From: Carnobacterium_B sp045617425 | GTDB taxonomy: Bacteria > Bacillota > Bacilli > Lactobacillales > Carnobacteriaceae | Direction of reading: 5' to 3' | NCBI RefSeq assembly: GCF_045617425.1 | Contig: NZ_JAZLIO010000015.1 | Coordinates: 124,001-188,000, forward strand | DNA: 64,000 nt | Shown here: positions 8,890 to 17,086 of the stretch, one piece after another | Position numbering within the stretch: position 1 is the stretch's first letter | How the letters are laid out: each line of letters starts with the position of its first letter | Position numbers and translations under genes: made by a program | The notes under the pieces: generated by a model | What the model was told of the DNA's origin: nothing | Seen by the model: only the letters and a program-made list of their open reading frames with translations | Database searches by the model: none

Positions 8890-9194
8890 CACAATTTCCC
8901 TCCCTTTTTAGCTCCAGTCCAAGAAGACATGCCTCCGCGAACATTTACTACATCGTAACCTTGTTTCATTAGAAATTTCGAAGCTTTTTTGCTACGCATG
9001 CCAGATTGACAGATGACATAAGTTTTACCTTTGGGGGTATAATTAGCAATTTTACCTAATGGGACATTTTTAGCTCCAGGTATATGACCTCCCTGAAACT
9101 CATGAGCTTCACGTACATCAATAATTTGTGGTTTCTCCACTAACTTTTTCTCCAATTCATTGGTTGAAATAGATGCTACTGTTTTAAAAAACAT
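8889..9194 (-). CDS. single-domain rhodanese, first gene of the sulfide operon
   Basis: A 101-residue rhodanese with active-site loop CQSGMRS and the usual IIDVREAHEFQGGHIPGAKNVPL. AGGAGG precedes the ATG, and the stop overlaps the next gene by one base (TGATG). It is promoter-proximal in the four-gene CstR-controlled unit, so it is probably the most abundant member. Substrate specificity cannot be read from the sequence. Confidence 0.92.
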   Translation of the reverse strand: MFFKTVASISTNELEKKLVEKPQIIDVREAHEFQGGHIPGAKNVPLGKIANYTPKGKTYVICQSGMRSKKASKFLMKQGYDVVNVRGGMSSWTGAKKGGKL

Positions 9195-9256
9195 CTTTAT
9201 TCCTCCTATTTTTAATTTATTTTCTATTTTTGTTACTAAATATCCTTTCTAACATA

Positions 9257-9272
9257 ATACCCTGTACCGTAT
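9257..9272. promoter_or_regulatory. candidate CstR operator 2
   Basis: ATACCCTGTACCGTAT has the ATAC...GTAT ends seen in the upstream site. It starts exactly 25 bases from that site and lies just past the -10 element of the operon promoter. Confidence 0.5.
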
Positions 9273-9278
9273 TTATAC

Positions 9279-9307
9279 ATAATACTCCAAGGGGTATAAA
9301 TTGTAAA
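9279..9307 (-). promoter_or_regulatory. promoter of the rhodanese-CstR operon with operator 1 in the spacer
   Basis: On the minus strand TTTACA (9307-9302), a 17-base spacer and TATTAT (9284-9279) form a good sigma-A promoter. The imperfect palindrome ATACTCCAAGGGGTAT at 9282-9297 fills the spacer and overlaps the -10 box. C/G-tract palindromes flanked by AT are typical of CsoR/CstR-family operators. Confidence 0.7.
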
Positions 9308-9446
9308 GCATATTTGTTTAAAACCTACTAAAAAAATAGTAGCCACATTCAAGGCATTAATACTTGTTTTTCAACTGATAATTTGCTATGTTTAGATTGT
9401 AATTATTATAATTAAATAACTATTACGAAATGGAGTGATTAGGATA

Positions 9447-9869
9447 ATGAGTATTGATTTTAAAGATCATGGCAAAAAACCTTATGTTGTAAATATTGAA
9501 GATGCTACAGTGCAAAATGATAACTACCGTACAACGATATGGACAGGCGCTAAATTACAAGTAACCGTCATGACTATTCAACCAAACGATGATATTGGCC
9601 TAGAAGTTCATCATGGAATTGATCAATTTATTCGCATCGAAGAAGGCCAAGGGCTATGCCAAATGGGACCTTCTGAAGATAACTTAAATTTTGAACAAGT
9701 TGTTTCTGAAGATGAAGCAGTATTGGTTCCAGCAGATATGTGGCACAATATTAAAAATACTAGTGACAAACCACTAAAATTATATACCATTTATGCTGGT
9801 CCTGATCATGTTGAAGGTACTATACACCCAACTCATGAAGACGCAGAAAACGATCCTAATGAACACTAA
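9447..9869 (+). CDS. cupin-domain protein
   Basis: A protein of 140 residues with one conserved double-stranded beta-helix (cupin_2). The metal-site regions are LEVHHGIDQFIRIEEGQG and, near the C-terminus, VLVPADMWHNIKNTS. The C-terminal tail is acidic and His-rich (HPTHEDAENDPNEH). ATG 9447 is chosen over an in-frame GTG at 9435. Such small cupins bind a metal, but their substrates are rarely known. It is monocistronic with its own terminator. Confidence 0.82.
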   Translation: MSIDFKDHGKKPYVVNIEDATVQNDNYRTTIWTGAKLQVTVMTIQPNDDIGLEVHHGIDQFIRIEEGQGLCQMGPSEDNLNFEQVVSEDEAVLVPADMWHNIKNTSDKPLKLYTIYAGPDHVEGTIHPTHEDAENDPNEH

Positions 9870-9902
9870 AAAAAGCCTCGCTTTATAAAAAAAGACTGTT
9901 TT

Positions 9903-9952
9903 GAGTCCAAATATTTGAGCAACAGCTCTAAATATTGGACTCTCATTTTTTG
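9903..9952 (+). terminator. terminator of the cupin gene
   Basis: A 17-base inverted repeat, GAGTCCAAATATTTGAG against CTCTAAATATTGGACTC, is followed by TCATTTTTT. Confidence 0.88.
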
Positions 9953-9986
9953 TAATTTATTAAATATAGACTAAGGAGGAGAATAT

Positions 9987-10640
9987 ATGGAGACACCACT
10001 ATTAAACACAACCCAACTAGGCTACGAATTAGATGGAAAAGCTATTTTAAAAGGAATAACGCTGTCTGTTGAAGAGGGAGAATTCTTAACGATTACAGGA
10101 CCCTCAGGAAGTGGAAAAAGTACCTTATTAAAAATTATTGCTTCACTCTTGTCTCCAACTGAAGGAACCGTTTCTTATCAAAGTAAACCAATTGATGACT
10201 ACGAACCTACTGATTATCGCAAAGAAGTATCCTACTGTTTCCAAACAGCAACGCTTTTTGGAGAAACTGTAAAAGATAATCTAATGTTCCCATTCGTTAT
10301 CAGAGATCAGCCTTTTAATGAAAAAAAAGCCTTAGATGCTTTAAAAAAAGTTGGTTTAGGAGCAGAGTATTTAACTAAATCAGTCAACGCATTGTCTGGT
10401 GGGGAAAAGCAAAGGGTAGCATTGATTCGTAATGTTTTATTTATGCCTAAAGTCCTCTTACTAGATGAAGTAACCAGCGCGTTAGATCATGAAAACCAAG
10501 AAATTATTCGTAATTTAATTCGTAATCTCAATCACGAACAGGGTGTTACAATCTTGTGGGTCACCCATAATGCAGTAGAGATTCAAGCTTCAAATCGTAT
10601 TATTCAATTAGTTAATGGCGAAATGGAGGAACCGAAATGA
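9987..10640 (+). CDS. fetA: ABC transporter ATPase, FetA (YbbL) family
   Basis: The ATPase of a two-component iron exporter. It has 217 residues with Walker A GPSGSGKST (38-46), signature LSGGEKQR (from 136) and Walker B VLLLDE (156-161). It is identified as FetA-like by its partner, a UPF0014 permease whose start overlaps the stop in ATGA. In E. coli FetAB exports iron and aids peroxide resistance. A strong AAGGAGGAGA precedes the ATG. The convergent neighbour is a second metal exporter. Confidence 0.85.
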   Translation: METPLLNTTQLGYELDGKAILKGITLSVEEGEFLTITGPSGSGKSTLLKIIASLLSPTEGTVSYQSKPIDDYEPTDYRKEVSYCFQTATLFGETVKDNLMFPFVIRDQPFNEKKALDALKKVGLGAEYLTKSVNALSGGEKQRVALIRNVLFMPKVLLLDEVTSALDHENQEIIRNLIRNLNHEQGVTILWVTHNAVEIQASNRIIQLVNGEMEEPK

Positions 10641-11395
10641 ACTTAGCTATTAATAATTCATCCTTATTCTTTGCAACTGCCTTAGTTGGTATAGCACTTA
10701 TTGTTGTTTATAAAGAAAAGTTAGGCTTAGGTAAAGATATTTTAATCGGTGTTGTTCGAGCCGTTATTCAACTATTTGCTGTTGGTTATTTATTGGGCTA
10801 TGTCTTTAAATTAAATAATATTATTGTGACATTAGCACTTGTTTTAGTTATTATTTTTAATGCCTCTTTTAATGCGGGGAAGAAAAGCAATGGTATATCA
10901 AATGCATTTAAAATATCTTTTATTGCAATCTTAACAGCTACTAGTTTAACTTTGATTGTTTTACTATTATCAGGAGCTATTTTATTCATCCCTTCTCAGG
11001 TTATTCCAATATCAGGAATGATTGCCAGTAACTCAATGATTGCGATTGGAATTTGTTACCGTAATTTGAACTCGAAATTTAAAGACCAACGTCAACAAGT
11101 ATTAGAAAAATTGGCCCTAGGGGCAAATTTAAAACAAGCTTCTATCTCTATAGTACGTGATAGTATTCGTGCAGGAATGCTCCCAACAATAGAATCTGCA
11201 AAGACAATCGGAATTGTTAGTTTACCCGGTATGATGTCAGGATTAATGTTTGCTGGCGTAAACCCTACGCATGCGATAAAGTACCAAATCATGGTTACCT
11301 TTATGTTGCTATCCACTACAAGTATTGCATCTGTGATTGCTAGTTACCTGGCTTATAAAGAATTTTATACAGCAAGGAAACAACTAAAAGATTAA
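10637..11395 (+). CDS. fetB: iron-export permease, FetB (YbbM, UPF0014) family
   Basis: A 252-residue integral membrane protein with about seven hydrophobic segments. It shows family features GKDILIGVVRAVIQLFAVGYLL, PISGMIASNSMIAIG, and LPTIESAKTIGIVSLPGMMSG-like text near residues 180-200. It pairs with the preceding ATPase. A 33-base piece very like its 3' end (11330-11362) recurs as a remnant at 19079-19111. Iron as substrate is inferred from the family. Confidence 0.85.
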   Translation: MNLAINNSSLFFATALVGIALIVVYKEKLGLGKDILIGVVRAVIQLFAVGYLLGYVFKLNNIIVTLALVLVIIFNASFNAGKKSNGISNAFKISFIAILTATSLTLIVLLLSGAILFIPSQVIPISGMIASNSMIAIGICYRNLNSKFKDQRQQVLEKLALGANLKQASISIVRDSIRAGMLPTIESAKTIGIVSLPGMMSGLMFAGVNPTHAIKYQIMVTFMLLSTTSIASVIASYLAYKEFYTARKQLKD

Positions 11396-11401
11396 AACCA
11401 A

Positions 11402-11460
11402 TAAAAAGTGTGTGAGCCTATCGGAAATTCCAATAGGCTCACACGCTTTTATATTTTTTT
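11402..11460. terminator. bidirectional terminator between fetB and the metal ATPase
   Basis: A 12-bp perfect stem GTGTGAGCCTAT/ATAGGCTCACAC with T-rich flanks on both sides serves two convergent genes. Confidence 0.9.
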
Positions 11461-13282
11461 AACGCAACAAACGTAATCCATTCAAAATAACTAAAATCGT
11501 TGATCCTTCATGGAAGACAACTCCTACCGGCAAATCTAAATAACCTAAAAGGTTTAAAATCATCAGCATGATGATCACACTGATCGAGAAGAAAATATTT
11601 TGTTTAATAATTCCGTTCAATCTTTTGCTCAGGTGATAACTATAAAGCAATTTAGCTAAATCATTTTTTACAATCACCACATCAGCTGACTCTATGGCCA
11701 CCGATGATCCACTACCCATAGCAATGCCGATCTCCGCATTCGCTAATGCGGGTGCATCATTGATTCCATCTCCAACCATGCCTACCACCTTTTTATTTCG
11801 CTGACTTTTTAAGATGTGTTTAATCTTATCTTCTGGAAGACAATTTGCTACATAATCATTTACTTTGACTTCCTTAGCAACTTTCGAAGCAACCATTTCA
11901 TTGTCTCCAGTCAAAAGTACAACTTGAATACCTTCTTTTTGAAAACCAGCTACTGCTTCGATTGCTTCATACCGAATTTCATCAGAAAGAGAAATGTACC
12001 CCACAATTTCATTACTTTTCGCTACAAAAATAGTCGTATTTTCTTCAACTACTTTATCAAGATAATAATTTTTATCAGGATACCCAATAAACGTACTTGG
12101 TTTCCCTATTTCAATTGATCCTTTTCTAACGCCTTGTCCAGCTATTTCCTCCACAGGTTCTGAAGTATCAATGTCTTTAAATTTTCTGTTTTCAAAAGCT
12201 GCCACAATAGCATTAGCTATTGGATGGTTAGATTGTTGTTCCATATAAACCACTTCATTCAGAATATCTTCTGGAACTTCATAATTTAATACTCTGAAAT
12301 CCCCAAATGTCAGTGTACCTGTTTTATCGCTATATAAAATATCCATCGTATTCAAAGACTCCATTGCTGCTCCGCCTTTAACTAACACCCCATTTTTTGC
12401 TCCATTACTGATAGCACTTAGTGTTGCTGGTGTAGCAGAAGCGACCAAAGCACATGGACTAGCAACGGTTAATAAAACCATTCCTCTATAAAAAGCTTCC
12501 TCAAAGCTATACCCATTAAAATAATAAAGACTCGCAATGAATAATGGGACCATAATTAAAACTACTAGCACGTATTTCGTTTCAAAACGATCAATAATTT
12601 TCGAAATTTTCGAAGGGCTTTTCTGCGCTTCTTCTACCATCCGTATAATATTTGAGAAGACGGTTTGATCACTCGTTTTATTCACTTCAAGATGAAAGGC
12701 ATTCCCTTCATTGAAAGTTCCAGAAAATACTTCGGCTCCCTTTTCTTTTTCAACCGGCATTGATTCCCCAGTAAGGCTGGATTCATTGATTTGTGTTTTT
12801 CGGTCGGAATACCCATCAATAGGTATCTGTGCTCCTTTTGAAACGACTACAATGTCACCAACTTTTAACATTTCAGTAGGTACTTCACTAACTTCATCAT
12901 TATCTTTTAGCAGTTGCGCTGTAGAAGGTACATGAGATAGCAACTCAGAAATAGCACTTTTTGATTTATTGGTTGCATAGGATTCTAGAGCTTCTGAGCC
13001 AGCAAAAATGAGCAATAATACAGCTCCTTCTGATTCATAATGAATCAAACATGCACCTAATGCTGCTAAAACCATTAGCAAATCAACATTTGGAGATTTA
13101 GAATGGATTGTTTCTGTCACAGCTTTTTCAGCTGAAAAGAACCCTAAAAAGAAAATTGCCCCATAAAAAGAAATTGAACTATAAAAACTTCCCATCGTAT
13201 TTAAAATAAATCCAATAATCGTAAAAAAGACTCCAATGACTAAAAACTGTCCTGAACGCGTATTGCTTAAAAACTTCAACAT
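11459..13282 (-). CDS. P1B-4-type heavy-metal-transporting ATPase
   Basis: A membrane pump of 607 residues that exports a transition metal. It has TGES (171-174), the transmembrane SPC motif (275-277), DKTGT with phosphorylated Asp319, GDGINDAP, and HEGST in the last membrane pair. SPC plus HEGGT/HEGST defines the P1B-4 group, which moves Co, Zn, Ni or Fe(II); Bacillus PfeT belongs here. No N-terminal CxxC metal-binding domain is present. The ATG at 13282 follows GAAGAGGGAA. A longer frame to 13360 would start inside the leader terminator and is rejected. It is controlled by the riboswitch candidate at 13384-13464. Confidence 0.9.
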   Translation of the reverse strand: MLKFLSNTRSGQFLVIGVFFTIIGFILNTMGSFYSSISFYGAIFFLGFFSAEKAVTETIHSKSPNVDLLMVLAALGACLIHYESEGAVLLLIFAGSEALESYATNKSKSAISELLSHVPSTAQLLKDNDEVSEVPTEMLKVGDIVVVSKGAQIPIDGYSDRKTQINESSLTGESMPVEKEKGAEVFSGTFNEGNAFHLEVNKTSDQTVFSNIIRMVEEAQKSPSKISKIIDRFETKYVLVVLIMVPLFIASLYYFNGYSFEEAFYRGMVLLTVASPCALVASATPATLSAISNGAKNGVLVKGGAAMESLNTMDILYSDKTGTLTFGDFRVLNYEVPEDILNEVVYMEQQSNHPIANAIVAAFENRKFKDIDTSEPVEEIAGQGVRKGSIEIGKPSTFIGYPDKNYYLDKVVEENTTIFVAKSNEIVGYISLSDEIRYEAIEAVAGFQKEGIQVVLLTGDNEMVASKVAKEVKVNDYVANCLPEDKIKHILKSQRNKKVVGMVGDGINDAPALANAEIGIAMGSGSSVAIESADVVIVKNDLAKLLYSYHLSKRLNGIIKQNIFFSISVIIMLMILNLLGYLDLPVGVVFHEGSTILVILNGLRLLR

Positions 13283-13340
13283 TTCCCTCTTCCATTCTGT
13301 AATTATTTTTAAGTTAGTGGTTAGATTTCCCCTCCTTAAT

Positions 13341-13394
13341 AAAAAATAAAAAAGACACACCTATAGGACAGTAGTACTGTCCCACAGGTGTGCC
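13341..13394 (-). terminator. riboswitch expression platform: intrinsic terminator in the ATPase leader
   Basis: On the minus strand GGCACACCT pairs with AGGTGTGTC, with a second stem GGACAG...CTGTCC inside, followed by TTTTTTATTTTTT. Its 5' arm contains the CCTGT that also closes the upstream aptamer, so the two structures are mutually exclusive. Confidence 0.85.
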
Positions 13395-13464
13395 TTTTTA
13401 GCACTACTCTGCTATCACACATGTGTGATCCGGCCGCATGAACCTATAAGAGTTCACCGCCTGT
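13384..13464 (-). ncRNA. NiCo (czcD) riboswitch candidate upstream of the metal ATPase
   Basis: Read on the minus strand, the leader folds as a four-way junction. P1 is ACAGG (13464-13460) with CCTGT (13388-13384). P2 is TGAAC/GTTCA. P3 is the perfect hairpin ATCACACATGTGTGAT. P4 is GTGC/GCAC. The joining segments TGCGGCCGG and AGCAGAGTA and the following GGGACAG fit the czcD/NiCo motif as I remember it. Known members sense Ni(II), Co(II) and reportedly Fe(II), and switch transporter genes on. P1 formation would block the adjacent terminator, giving metal-induced expression. Confidence 0.8.
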
Positions 13465-13601
13465 TCAGATTTAATTGGCTCTCATTCTTATATTAGTTAT
13501 AAGAAAGAAGAGCAAGTTAAATTAGATTTATATAAACTTATAATACCATTTACTAATTGAAGCATCAAATGTTACTCCACTTTTACTAAATTCAATCGAA
13601 T
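13465..13601. other. promoter region of the ATPase leader and end of the HAD gene
   Basis: AT-rich DNA without a gene. It must hold the promoter of the riboswitch transcript; I do not see one confidently enough to place it. Confidence 0.4.
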
Positions 13602-14441
13602 TTACTCTATCAAACCAAGATGGCGGAAGGCTTTTTCCAGTCCGTCTTTATCAACACTATCGGTTATGTAATCAGCCATAGCTTTTATTTCTTTACCGCC
13701 ATTTCCCATTGCTACACCTATTTCACAATACTCAAGCATAGGAATATCTATTTTTGCATCGCCAAAAGCTATCGTGTTCTTCTGATCAACTCCATGATGT
13801 TCTAATAATTTTTTGATAGCTGTTTGTTTTGTAATGTTTGCTAAAGCAATATCTCCAAACAAAGCTTGTTCACCTATACCTCCCCAAGTACCTACTTGAA
13901 AGTCAGAAAAAAACTCGGCTGCAGCTAGGTAATCTTCATACTCTTCTAAAATAAAACTGACTTTGTTCACGTCAGCTCGATACAATTGCCCATCAAAAAT
14001 CATTTCTGGAAATGCTTGTCGCACCGTCATTCCTTCTGCCCCAGTTTTCCCTTTATAAGCAACATATTCTTTAACCGTTTGCTCTCCTCGTGTCTCAAAC
14101 TGTTGACTTGCAAATAATCCGTTATTAGACTCTAAATAAAAAGCTAATCCACGATTGTTCAACCAATCGACGATCATTTTTTCTTGTTCTGCTGTTATTA
14201 ATTGATGCAAAATAACTTCATCATTGCTTTCAACATAGTTGCCATTTCCACCAATATACCCATCAAAACCGATTTCTAATAGTTCAGCATACATTTCAGC
14301 CTTGCTGCGCCCAGTCACCGGGTACACTTTATGACCGTTGTCTTGTGCAGTTTTAATAGCTTTGACTGTAGAATTCGGTAATTCATTAGAATAATTTACT
14401 AATGTTCCATCCACATCTAAAAAAACATAGTTTGATTCCAT
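13602..14441 (-). CDS. HAD-superfamily phosphatase, Cof type
   Basis: A 279-residue cytosolic phosphatase of the Cof/YidA group (type IIB cap). Motif I is FLDVDGTLVNYS, motif II PVTGRSKAEM, and motif III/IV IAFGDAKIDIPMLEYCEIGVAMGNG. Family members hydrolyse sugar phosphates, flavin or PLP phosphates; the substrate here is unknown. It lies downstream of the phospho-beta-glucosidase with a small hairpin between, so partial read-through and a role in sugar-phosphate control are possible but unproven. Confidence 0.9.
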   Translation of the reverse strand: MESNYVFLDVDGTLVNYSNELPNSTVKAIKTAQDNGHKVYPVTGRSKAEMYAELLEIGFDGYIGGNGNYVESNDEVILHQLITAEQEKMIVDWLNNRGLAFYLESNNGLFASQQFETRGEQTVKEYVAYKGKTGAEGMTVRQAFPEMIFDGQLYRADVNKVSFILEEYEDYLAAAEFFSDFQVGTWGGIGEQALFGDIALANITKQTAIKKLLEHHGVDQKNTIAFGDAKIDIPMLEYCEIGVAMGNGGKEIKAMADYITDSVDKDGLEKAFRHLGLIE

Positions 14442-14453
14442 AGTAACCTCCTT

Positions 14454-14486
14454 AAAAAGGTCATACTAAACAATAAGCATGACCTT
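14454..14486 (-). terminator. hairpin between bglA and the HAD gene
   Basis: AAGGTCAT/ATGACCTT with a 14-base loop is followed by TTTTT on the minus strand. It also abuts the HAD ribosome site, so it may attenuate rather than fully stop transcription. Confidence 0.65.
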
Positions 14487-14495
14487 CAAACTAAA

Positions 14496-15932
14496 TTATC
14501 CTTTTGTATAGTCTACCTTTTCACCATTAGAAGCAATCACTTGTTTATACCAGTCAAAAGATTTTTTCTTCGAACGCGCCATTGTTCCATTGCCTTCATT
14601 GTCACGGTCTACATAAATAAAGCCATATCTTTTTTTCATTTCTCCAGTTGACGCGGAAACCAAATCGATACATCCCCAAGTCGTATACCCTAAAAGTTCT
14701 ACTCCATCTTCGTCCACGGCTTCTTTCATTGCCTCGATATGCTGTTTTAAATAATCAATGCGGTAATCATCTACTATAGAACCGTCTGCACGAGGCGTAT
14801 CGACCGCTCCTAATCCATTTTCAACGACAAACAACGGTTTTTGATAACGGTCATACAATTCATTGATTGTGATACGGAAGCCAATTGGATCGATTTGCCA
14901 GCCCCATTCGCTTTCTTCTAAATAAGGATTTTTAATGGAATCAAATATATTCCCACCTGCTTTTTCTTGTCCCTCTTGAGCGGCAGAAACTCGCGAAGAA
15001 TAATAAGAGAACGTAATATAGTCAACCGTATGCTCTTTCAATAATTCCTTATCTCCTTCTTCAAAAGGAATTTCGATTCCTTCATTAAACAAGCGTTTCA
15101 GTGCATAGTTAGGGTATTCGCCACGAGACTGTACGTCAATAAAAAAATAATTTTCTTGATTGTCTACTTGAGCTTGACGAACATCTGCAGGATTGGGTGT
15201 ATTCGGATAATACTGTCCAGCTGCAATCATACAGCCGACTTTATTTTCTGGATCTACTTCATGCGCGATTTTGGTCGCTAACGCACTGGCTACTAATTCA
15301 TGATGAGCTGCTGTATATTTTACTTGTTCTTCGTTTTCACCCTCTTCAAATACTAACCCAGCTCCCATAAACGGTGCATGCAACAACATATTGATTTCAT
15401 TGAAAGTGATCCAATACTTTACTTTTCCTTTATAATGATTAAATAATACGGTGACCAAATTTTTATAAAAACCAACTACTTTACGACTGCGCCATCCCCC
15501 ATATTCTTTAATTAAATGGATTGGCATATCAAAATGTGTAATCGTAACAATGGGTTCGATGCCGTACTTAAGACATTCATCGATAAGGTTATCATAAAAT
15601 TGCAACCCTGCTTCATTTGGTTCAGCCTCATCGCCTTTTGGAAAAATACGTGTCCAAGCCAAGCTAAAACGATAAGATTTAAATCCCATTTCTCTAAATA
15701 AAGCAATATCTTCCTTATAATGATGGTACATATCAATGGCTTCTTTAGCTGGATAAAAATGGTCTTCATCAAAATCCAGATGTTTCATTTGACCTGTTAT
15801 GATTGGGTAACGGTCTTCTCCAATTGGAACGACATCTACATTCGCTAAACCTCGGCCATCCGCGTTATAACCACCTTCACTTTGATTAGCAGCAGTAGCC
15901 CCACCCCAAAGAAAATCTTTATTAAATCCCAT
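14496..15932 (-). CDS. bglA: 6-phospho-beta-glucosidase, glycoside hydrolase family 1
   Basis: Hydrolyses phosphorylated beta-glucosides that enter through the PTS. It has 478 residues, typical for GH1. Visible are FLWGGATAANQSEGGYNADGRG at the N-terminus, the acid/base region WITFNEIN, and the nucleophile in VVENGLGAVD. AGGAGG precedes the ATG. The upstream region holds a cre-like site (15978-15991). A divergent RpiR regulator is the probable controller. No PTS permease is adjacent, so sugar entry must be encoded elsewhere. Confidence 0.94.
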   Translation of the reverse strand: MGFNKDFLWGGATAANQSEGGYNADGRGLANVDVVPIGEDRYPIITGQMKHLDFDEDHFYPAKEAIDMYHHYKEDIALFREMGFKSYRFSLAWTRIFPKGDEAEPNEAGLQFYDNLIDECLKYGIEPIVTITHFDMPIHLIKEYGGWRSRKVVGFYKNLVTVLFNHYKGKVKYWITFNEINMLLHAPFMGAGLVFEEGENEEQVKYTAAHHELVASALATKIAHEVDPENKVGCMIAAGQYYPNTPNPADVRQAQVDNQENYFFIDVQSRGEYPNYALKRLFNEGIEIPFEEGDKELLKEHTVDYITFSYYSSRVSAAQEGQEKAGGNIFDSIKNPYLEESEWGWQIDPIGFRITINELYDRYQKPLFVVENGLGAVDTPRADGSIVDDYRIDYLKQHIEAMKEAVDEDGVELLGYTTWGCIDLVSASTGEMKKRYGFIYVDRDNEGNGTMARSKKKSFDWYKQVIASNGEKVDYTKG

Positions 15933-15977
15933 CTTTTTTCCTCCTAATAAACTCAGTTTTATCTTACTTACATCTTA

Positions 15978-15991
15978 TCTAAACGGTTTCA
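15978..15991 (-). promoter_or_regulatory. cre-like catabolite-repression site upstream of bglA
   Basis: The minus strand reads TGAAACCGTTTAGA, matching nine of the ten fixed positions of the CcpA consensus TGNAANCGNTNNCA. Confidence 0.55.
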
Positions 15992-16070
15992 TGATTTCAA
16001 TCTCTTATATACAAGTAGAAGATTCTTACACATACTTTCTAAATTTAACGATTCCTCTTGTAAAACCTGT

Positions 16071-16095
16071 ACACAAAAACATATACTATTTGTGT
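16071..16095. promoter_or_regulatory. inverted repeat, possible RpiR operator
   Basis: ACACAAA and TTTGTGT are separated by 11 bases, immediately before the ribosome site of the RpiR gene. The location suits autoregulation and control of divergent bglA; this is inference. Confidence 0.4.
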
Positions 16096-16112
16096 AAGGA
16101 AGGAGTCTTTTT

Positions 16113-16991
16113 ATGCTGCTTATTGAACGATTAAAACATACTTCATTTTCAGATGCTGAACAAGTACTAGTAAGTTACCTCATAGATCATCCTGAAGGCT
16201 TACAAGACATGACGACTCAAAAAATTGCAGATTTAACTCATACGAATCCTACGAGCCTTATTCGTGTAGCGAAAAAAATGGGATTTAAGGGTTGGCTAGA
16301 CTTAAAAGAAGCTTACCTTGAAGAATGGCAATACCTCAATAGCCACTTTACAGCTATTGACGCAAACTTACCATATGATCAAACGGATCATTTGGTTTCT
16401 ATTGCCCATAAAATAAGCACACTGCAACAAAATACTATTCAGGACACTTTATCACTAATAGATTCTCAAGATTTGGAGCACGCACAAAAACTCTTACTAC
16501 ATGCTGACGAGATCAAAGTATTCGCGAGCCAAACGAACGCACTCATTGCTCAAGACTTCGTCACTAAGATGCGTAGAATCAACAAAAAAATTACTATTTC
16601 TTCCACTTATGATTATAGTACGTATGAGGCTTTTAATAGCGGCAACAGAACTTGTGCCCTTATTATTTCATACACAGGTGAAGATGATTCTTTCATAAAA
16701 TGCATGGAAATTTTGAAAAAGCAAGGAGCCTCCACTATTAGCTTAACGAGTATAGGAGATAATTTTATCGCAACACATAGCGATTGTTCATTAAAAATCA
16801 CTACTCGAGAAAAACTTTATTCTAAAATCGGAAATTTCACCTCAACCACATCTGTCATTTATCTATTGAATCTTTTGTATTCTATCGTCTTTACTGCAGA
16901 TTATGAACTAAACTTGAATCACCTCATTAAAATTGGTCGTTCAACAGATACCCGAAAAACAACTATCGATATCATTAAAGAACAGTCTTAA
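16113..16991 (+). CDS. RpiR/MurR-family regulator with SIS domain
   Basis: A 292-residue transcription factor. The N-terminal HTH_6 domain is about residues 1-75 (LTHTNPTSLIRVAKKMGFKGWLDLKEAY). A SIS phosphosugar-binding domain covers about 115-250 (IKVFASQTNALIAQDFVTKMRRI, SYTGEDDSFIKCMEILKKQGASTISLTS). AAGGAAGGAG precedes the ATG. Its divergence from bglA points to control of beta-glucoside use by a phosphorylated sugar. Confidence 0.88.
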   Translation: MLLIERLKHTSFSDAEQVLVSYLIDHPEGLQDMTTQKIADLTHTNPTSLIRVAKKMGFKGWLDLKEAYLEEWQYLNSHFTAIDANLPYDQTDHLVSIAHKISTLQQNTIQDTLSLIDSQDLEHAQKLLLHADEIKVFASQTNALIAQDFVTKMRRINKKITISSTYDYSTYEAFNSGNRTCALIISYTGEDDSFIKCMEILKKQGASTISLTSIGDNFIATHSDCSLKITTREKLYSKIGNFTSTTSVIYLLNLLYSIVFTADYELNLNHLIKIGRSTDTRKTTIDIIKEQS

Positions 16992-17041
16992 TCGAATAAA
17001 TAAAGATTAATAATCAGTATTTTTGATTCATTTATGCACAC

Positions 17042-17072
17042 AAAAAAAAGCGGGAAGCTCATTACCTCCCAC
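17042..17072 (-). terminator. terminator of gap
   Basis: On the minus strand GTGGGAGG pairs with CTTCCCGC (two G-T pairs), followed by eight T residues. Confidence 0.82.
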
Positions 17073-17086
17073 TAGTTAAAAATAAT

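Noticed and set aside
13282..13360. Upstream extension of the metal ATPase by 26 codons
   Set aside because: The extended start lies inside the leader terminator stem, and the added residues have no family support. ATG 13282 begins a normal P1B-4 N-terminus.
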